From contig CAJXPC010000103.1 of assembly GCA_913057845.1 (NCBI GenBank), forward strand, positions 1-6,529: DNA of 6,529 bases, written 5' to 3'. The DNA comes from an uncultured Pseudomonadota bacterium (GTDB lineage Bacteria; Pseudomonadota; Gammaproteobacteria; Burkholderiales; Eutrophovitaceae). The translations under genes were made by a program, and so were the position numbers. Shown here one piece after another: positions 6,503 to 6,529 of the stretch (position 1 is the first letter of the stretch; the number at the start of each line of letters is the position of its first letter). The notes beneath the pieces were generated by a model, which worked only from the letters and a program-made list of their open reading frames with translations, did not search any database and had not been told where the DNA came from.

Positions 6503-6529
6503 CTGTCTCTTATACACATCTCCGAGCCC
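6503..6529 (-). other. Untrimmed Nextera read-2 adaptor (technical sequence)
   Basis: The plus strand reads CTGTCTCTTATACACATCT (inverted 19-bp Tn5 mosaic end, 6503-6521) followed by CCGAGCCC. This is the reverse complement of the Nextera read-2 adaptor and is not genome. With the adaptor at 1-27 it makes a 19-bp inverted terminal repeat that could be mistaken for a transposon. Confidence 0.98.

Noticed and set aside
1..6529. 19-bp inverted terminal repeats suggesting a transposon
   Set aside because: They are the Tn5 mosaic ends of the sequencing adaptors; there is no transposase or cargo pattern between them, only a housekeeping operon.

Overview
This is a 6.5-kb stretch of bacterial chromosome, apparently from a betaproteobacterium of moderate GC content (roughly mid-40s percent by eye, not counted). 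The lineage is inferred from three things: the order gshB - mannose-family EIIA - HPr - enzyme I; HPr, enzyme I and DNA polymerase III delta sequences that resemble betaproteobacterial ones as I remember them; and a holA-proA pair. No species can be named. The biological part is only 28-6502. Both ends are untrimmed Nextera/Tn5 tagmentation adaptors, the read-1 side at 1-27 and the read-2 side at 6503-6529.

All seven genes lie on the minus strand, so the order of transcription runs from high to low coordinates: gshB (3' part only, 6502-6114), EIIA-Man (6087-5698), ptsH (5684-5415), ptsI (5357-3627), holA (3618-2608), proA (2555-1299) and lpdA (1244-28, 3' end missing). The gaps are 26, 13, 57, 8, 52 and 54 nt. 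I see no convincing intrinsic terminator and no strong sigma-70 promoter in any gap, so co-transcription of the whole string is plausible but unproven. No stretch over 60 bases lacks a gene. I found no tRNA, rRNA, insertion sequence, CRISPR array or phage gene.

The central three genes form a compact phosphorelay: PEP to EI (His194) to HPr (His15) to EIIA (His9). No EIIB or EIIC is present here, which fits the regulatory 'incomplete PTS' known from many betaproteobacteria. HPr also keeps Ser46, the site used by HPr kinase/phosphorylase. Around it sit housekeeping genes: glutathione synthesis (gshB), the clamp-loader delta subunit (holA), the second step of proline synthesis (proA), and an E3 dihydrolipoyl dehydrogenase with its own lipoyl domain (lpdA).

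The window does not show an undescribed biological system. The observations most worth a second look are the duplicated Shine-Dalgarno/start arrangement of ptsI, the small inverted repeat between a distant AGGT and the proA start, the ptsI-holA and proA-lpdA junctions, and the adaptor-bounded ends.
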